Below, piece after piece: positions 61,538 to 64,000 of a DNA stretch of 64,000 nucleotides (the stretch's first letter is position 1; each line of letters opens with the position of its first letter). Origin of the DNA: Maribacter sp. HTCC2170 (GTDB lineage Bacteria; Bacteroidota; Bacteroidia; Flavobacteriales; Flavobacteriaceae). A program made the position numbers and the translations under genes. The stretch is from contig NC_014472.1 of the NCBI RefSeq assembly GCF_000153165.2, forward strand, positions 3,406,001-3,470,000, given 5' to 3'. The notes beneath the pieces were generated by a model. It saw nothing but the letters and a program-made list of their open reading frames with translations, was not told where the DNA came from and did not search any database.

Positions 61538-62998
61538 ATGAGAAGAATACTATTTTTGGGCTTTCTGATTGTCAACATTTGTACCTACGGACAATCCAAA
61601 AAAATACAATTGACAGAAGCTATTAAAATAGCTCAAAAAAAGTCTCCAGAGTACAAAAGAGCCTTAAACACCCACCAAAGAAGTTATTGGAGATACAGAA
61701 ATCATATTGCTGATTTCTTACCCCAAGTAAGTTTAGACGCAACCTTGCCAGAATATTCGAATTCTGCTACCAGAATCCTCAATGATGAAGGTCAATATAT
61801 TTTTGTGAAACAAAATCAATCTGCAATTGAGACTAGCTTAAGAATTCAACAAAGAGTACCTTTTACAGGTGGAGCATTTTTTATCAATACCAAATTAGAT
61901 CGTGTTAATAGATTAGGAGTAGATAAATCTACCAACTATTCATTTGTACCCTTTTCAATTAATTATTTTCAAAACTCCTTGTTTTATAACCCCTACAAAT
62001 GGGACCGTAAAATAGAGCCCTTGAGATATGAGGAATCCCAACGTAATATTATTGAGCGAATGGAAGATATCTCCCTATCTACCTGTCAACTTTATTTTGG
62101 TTTATTAAAAGCCCAAGTGAGTTTGGATATTGCAAAGAAAAATCTATCGAACCAGGATACCTTGCTTCAAATTACGGAAGGAAGATTTAAGATTGGTAAA
62201 GTCGCAGAAAATGAACTATTACAGATTGAACTGAGTCATTTAAATTCTAAAAACAATGTTACCACCAATACCGTTTTACTAAAAAGAACCTCACAAGATC
62301 TAGCTCGCTTTTTAGAATTGGAAACAGAATCGATTGAATTAGCAATTCCTGAAAAATTAGAAGATTTTGTAGTTAGTTTTGAAAAAGCCATGGAGGAGGC
62401 CGAAAAAAACAGAAAATCTGTTATTGAGTTTAGACGCAGACGTTTGGAAGCAGAACAGGAATTAGCGCGGGTTAAAGGAAGTAATCGTTTGGAAATAAAT
62501 GTGCGCGGCAACTTTGGATTAAATAGGCGGGCTGGCGATTATAATGATCTATTTCAAGATTACGACCAGCAACAGAGTGTCAGCGTAAGTGTTGGGATTC
62601 CCATTTTTGATTGGGGTGTATCCAAGTCAAGACGTAAAATCGCAGAAGCTGATTTAAGTTTAGTAGAAAATGACATCGATCAGGAGCAACAAGAATTTGA
62701 GCAGGAAATATACTTACACACCCTAAATTGGTCAAGTCAACGCGACTTTTTAGCCACAGCCGAAAAAGCGCAAGAAATTGCCCTTAAACGTTATGAAATT
62801 ACCAAGGAACGATATATTCTTGGGAAAATCACCATTACCGATTTGAATTTAGCACAACAAGAAAAAGATAAAGCGGTACTTGAATATCTTAAATCATTGG
62901 AGGAGTTTTGGGCAAATTATTATATACTTAGAAAATTAACGCTATATGATTTCCTTGAAGATGAAAAACTAAAAATTGCTGATATCGTGTTTGATTAG
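61538..62998 (+). CDS. TolC-family outer-membrane efflux protein
   Basis: The 486-residue product has a signal peptide (VNICTYGQ) and two TolC repeats: helices such as AIKIAQKKSPEYKRALNTHQRS, ISLSTCQLYFGLLKAQVSLDIAKKNL, and KAMEEAEKNRKSVIEFRRRRLEAEQELARVKGSNR, followed by EKAQEIALKRYEITKERYILGKITITDLNLAQQEKD near the end. It supplies the outer-membrane channel for the adaptor and permease upstream (same strand, 72 bases). Confidence 0.9.
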   Translation: MRRILFLGFLIVNICTYGQSKKIQLTEAIKIAQKKSPEYKRALNTHQRSYWRYRNHIADFLPQVSLDATLPEYSNSATRILNDEGQYIFVKQNQSAIETSLRIQQRVPFTGGAFFINTKLDRVNRLGVDKSTNYSFVPFSINYFQNSLFYNPYKWDRKIEPLRYEESQRNIIERMEDISLSTCQLYFGLLKAQVSLDIAKKNLSNQDTLLQITEGRFKIGKVAENELLQIELSHLNSKNNVTTNTVLLKRTSQDLARFLELETESIELAIPEKLEDFVVSFEKAMEEAEKNRKSVIEFRRRRLEAEQELARVKGSNRLEINVRGNFGLNRRAGDYNDLFQDYDQQQSVSVSVGIPIFDWGVSKSRRKIAEADLSLVENDIDQEQQEFEQEIYLHTLNWSSQRDFLATAEKAQEIALKRYEITKERYILGKITITDLNLAQQEKDKAVLEYLKSLEEFWANYYILRKLTLYDFLEDEKLKIADIVFD

Positions 62999-63056
62999 GA
63001 TTCATATGTTACTTTAGGTCAAATTTCCATAATTTTATAGTTATAAATTACTACGA

Positions 63057-63995
63057 ATGACCATTACCCAATTGCAATATGTTCTGGCCGTTGCCGAATA
63101 TCAAAATTTTACGCTGGCTGCCCAAAAAAGCTTCGTTACACAGCCCACACTTAGTATGCAGGTTCAAAAACTTGAAGATGAGTTGGATGTTCTGATTTTT
63201 GATCGCAGTAAAAAGCCAATTTCAATCACAGAAGTAGGAAAAAAAATAGTCGCACAGGCCAAGAATATTGTGAACGAAGCGGAACGCATTAAAGATATTG
63301 TTGACCAGGAAAAGGGATTCATTGGTGGTGATTACACCCTAGGTATCATCCCCACGATAATGCCCACCTTATTACCCATGTTCCTTAAGAGTTTCATTAA
63401 TAAGTACCCAAAAGTAAATCTGATCATTAAGGAACAGAGTACCGAAAATATGATTCGGAACATTCAGGATGGACATTTAGATGCTGGAATAGCCGCAACG
63501 CCCTTGGAAATTGAGTTCATTAAAGAACGTCCTTTATACTATGAGCCATTTGTAGGTTATGTTCCAAACAATCATAGATTGGCAAATACATCTAATCTAA
63601 ATCCAGAAGACCTAGACATATCAGATATTTTACTTTTAAAAGATGGGCATTGTTTTAGAGACGGAGTGATTAACATATGTAATGCACCCAAAGACTATGG
63701 TGAGGAGCATTTTCAATTGCAAAGTGGCAGTTTTGAAACTTTGGTCAATTTATCAAACGAAGGTCTTGGAATGACCTTATTACCTTATTTGAACACTTTG
63801 GAATTGGACGAAGGCAAAAAACAAAATCTAAAGTATTTTAATAAACCTTCGCCTGCGAGGGAAGTTAGCTTAATCTACCACAAGAGTGAATTAAAAATTC
63901 AAATAACCGAAGCTATTAGAGATGTTATTGCCGGAATAGTAAGAGGCGCAATTGCATTCCAGGACGTTAAGATAATTAGCCCCATCAATAAATAA
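63057..63995 (+). CDS. oxyR: OxyR-like peroxide-sensing LysR-type regulator
   Basis: This 312-residue regulator has the LysR winged helix (MTITQLQYVLAVAEYQNFTLAAQKSFVTQPTLSMQVQKLEDEL) and a periplasmic-binding-protein-like sensor. It carries the OxyR redox motif KDGHCFRDGVINIC, in which the cysteines fall at residues 199 and 208, exactly as in the E. coli protein, so reversible disulfide formation by hydrogen peroxide is expected. It starts 58 bases after the TolC gene. Likely targets include dps, about 4.4 kb upstream, and perhaps the export set. Frame end TAA at 63993-63995, near the window edge. Confidence 0.93.
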   Translation: MTITQLQYVLAVAEYQNFTLAAQKSFVTQPTLSMQVQKLEDELDVLIFDRSKKPISITEVGKKIVAQAKNIVNEAERIKDIVDQEKGFIGGDYTLGIIPTIMPTLLPMFLKSFINKYPKVNLIIKEQSTENMIRNIQDGHLDAGIAATPLEIEFIKERPLYYEPFVGYVPNNHRLANTSNLNPEDLDISDILLLKDGHCFRDGVINICNAPKDYGEEHFQLQSGSFETLVNLSNEGLGMTLLPYLNTLELDEGKKQNLKYFNKPSPAREVSLIYHKSELKIQITEAIRDVIAGIVRGAIAFQDVKIISPINK

Positions 63996-64000
63996 AACTT

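Noticed and set aside
1-64000. CRISPR arrays, tRNA or rRNA genes, insertion sequences, phage genes
   Set aside because: Intergenic regions are short and were read on both strands; no regularly spaced repeats, tRNA-like cloverleaf, transposase or integrase motif was seen. A tRNA or small-RNA scan by software was not possible.

Overview
The window looks like chromosomal DNA of a marine-type member of the Flavobacteriaceae (Bacteroidota). The base composition is AT-rich. Few genes have a Shine-Dalgarno sequence, and several starts are preceded by the Bacteroidota-type -7 box TAnnTTTG. The gene content is also typical: TonB-dependent receptor with carboxypeptidase-like N-domain, DUF2490, DUF6090, 2TM-domain proteins, an LETM1-related protein, LytTR regulators, membrane-bound AraC regulator, and many secreted beta-propeller proteins and lipoproteins. 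I see no rRNA, tRNA, CRISPR array, prophage, integrase or insertion sequence. The species cannot be named from what is visible.

Layout. 1-8.4 kb: end of a truncated gene, a PLP group II decarboxylase, two tandem SpoIIAA/STAS-like proteins, a secreted alpha/beta hydrolase, a VOC protein, a 1134-residue ThuA/PQQ-sugar-dehydrogenase/PKD/cytochrome c lipoprotein, and a YdeI-family protein. 8.5-18.5 kb: three exported beta-propeller proteins of about 1080 residues each (tricorn-like S41 protease, propeller-amidohydrolase, sortilin/BNR protein), suggesting extracytoplasmic peptide turnover. 18.7-22.8 kb: DUF2490 protein, hydrolase-OsmC fusion, YceI lipoprotein and LETM1-related protein. 22.9-26.8 kb, minus strand: a compact signalling operon (TPR-like secreted protein, LytS-type kinase with a fused 2TM domain, three free 2TM proteins, LytTR response regulator). 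It has two near-identical 31-bp elements, each exactly 31 bp upstream of a -7 box. I consider this the most informative find. 26.9-31.5 kb: COG2509 flavoprotein, RhlE-type helicase, TetR regulator and an acidic protein made of 36-residue repeats.

31.5-38.4 kb: a second two-component system (TPR-HisKA_2 kinase and LytTR regulator) flanked by five secreted proteins. Three of these are about 255 residues and look like two-lobed ABM-type (dimeric alpha/beta barrel) proteins; two are NTF2/SnoaL-like lipoproteins. 38.6-45.1 kb: short-chain fatty-acid transporter, VOC protein, secreted endonuclease/phosphatase, PaiB-like flavoprotein, NAD-dependent epimerase, Tat-exported sugar isomerase and membrane class III nucleotide cyclase. 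45.1-48.9 kb: a gene-poor stretch with small ORFs, a strong terminator and a truncated copy of the next gene, then a membrane AraC regulator, an acyltransferase and a DUF6090 protein. 49.2-53.7 kb: hydrolase lipoprotein, M23 lipoprotein, DinB protein, SLC45-like MFS transporter and AhpD-like protein. 53.7-57.4 kb, minus strand: TonB-dependent receptor and FG-GAP protein. 57.6-64 kb: DUF2141 protein, Dps, then a tripartite export set (HlyD adaptor, FtsX/MacB permease, TolC) that lacks its ATPase, and an OxyR-type regulator with Cys199 and Cys208.

Functions are read from motifs and overall resemblance to known families. No database search was possible, so family names are recognition calls and substrates are mostly unknown.
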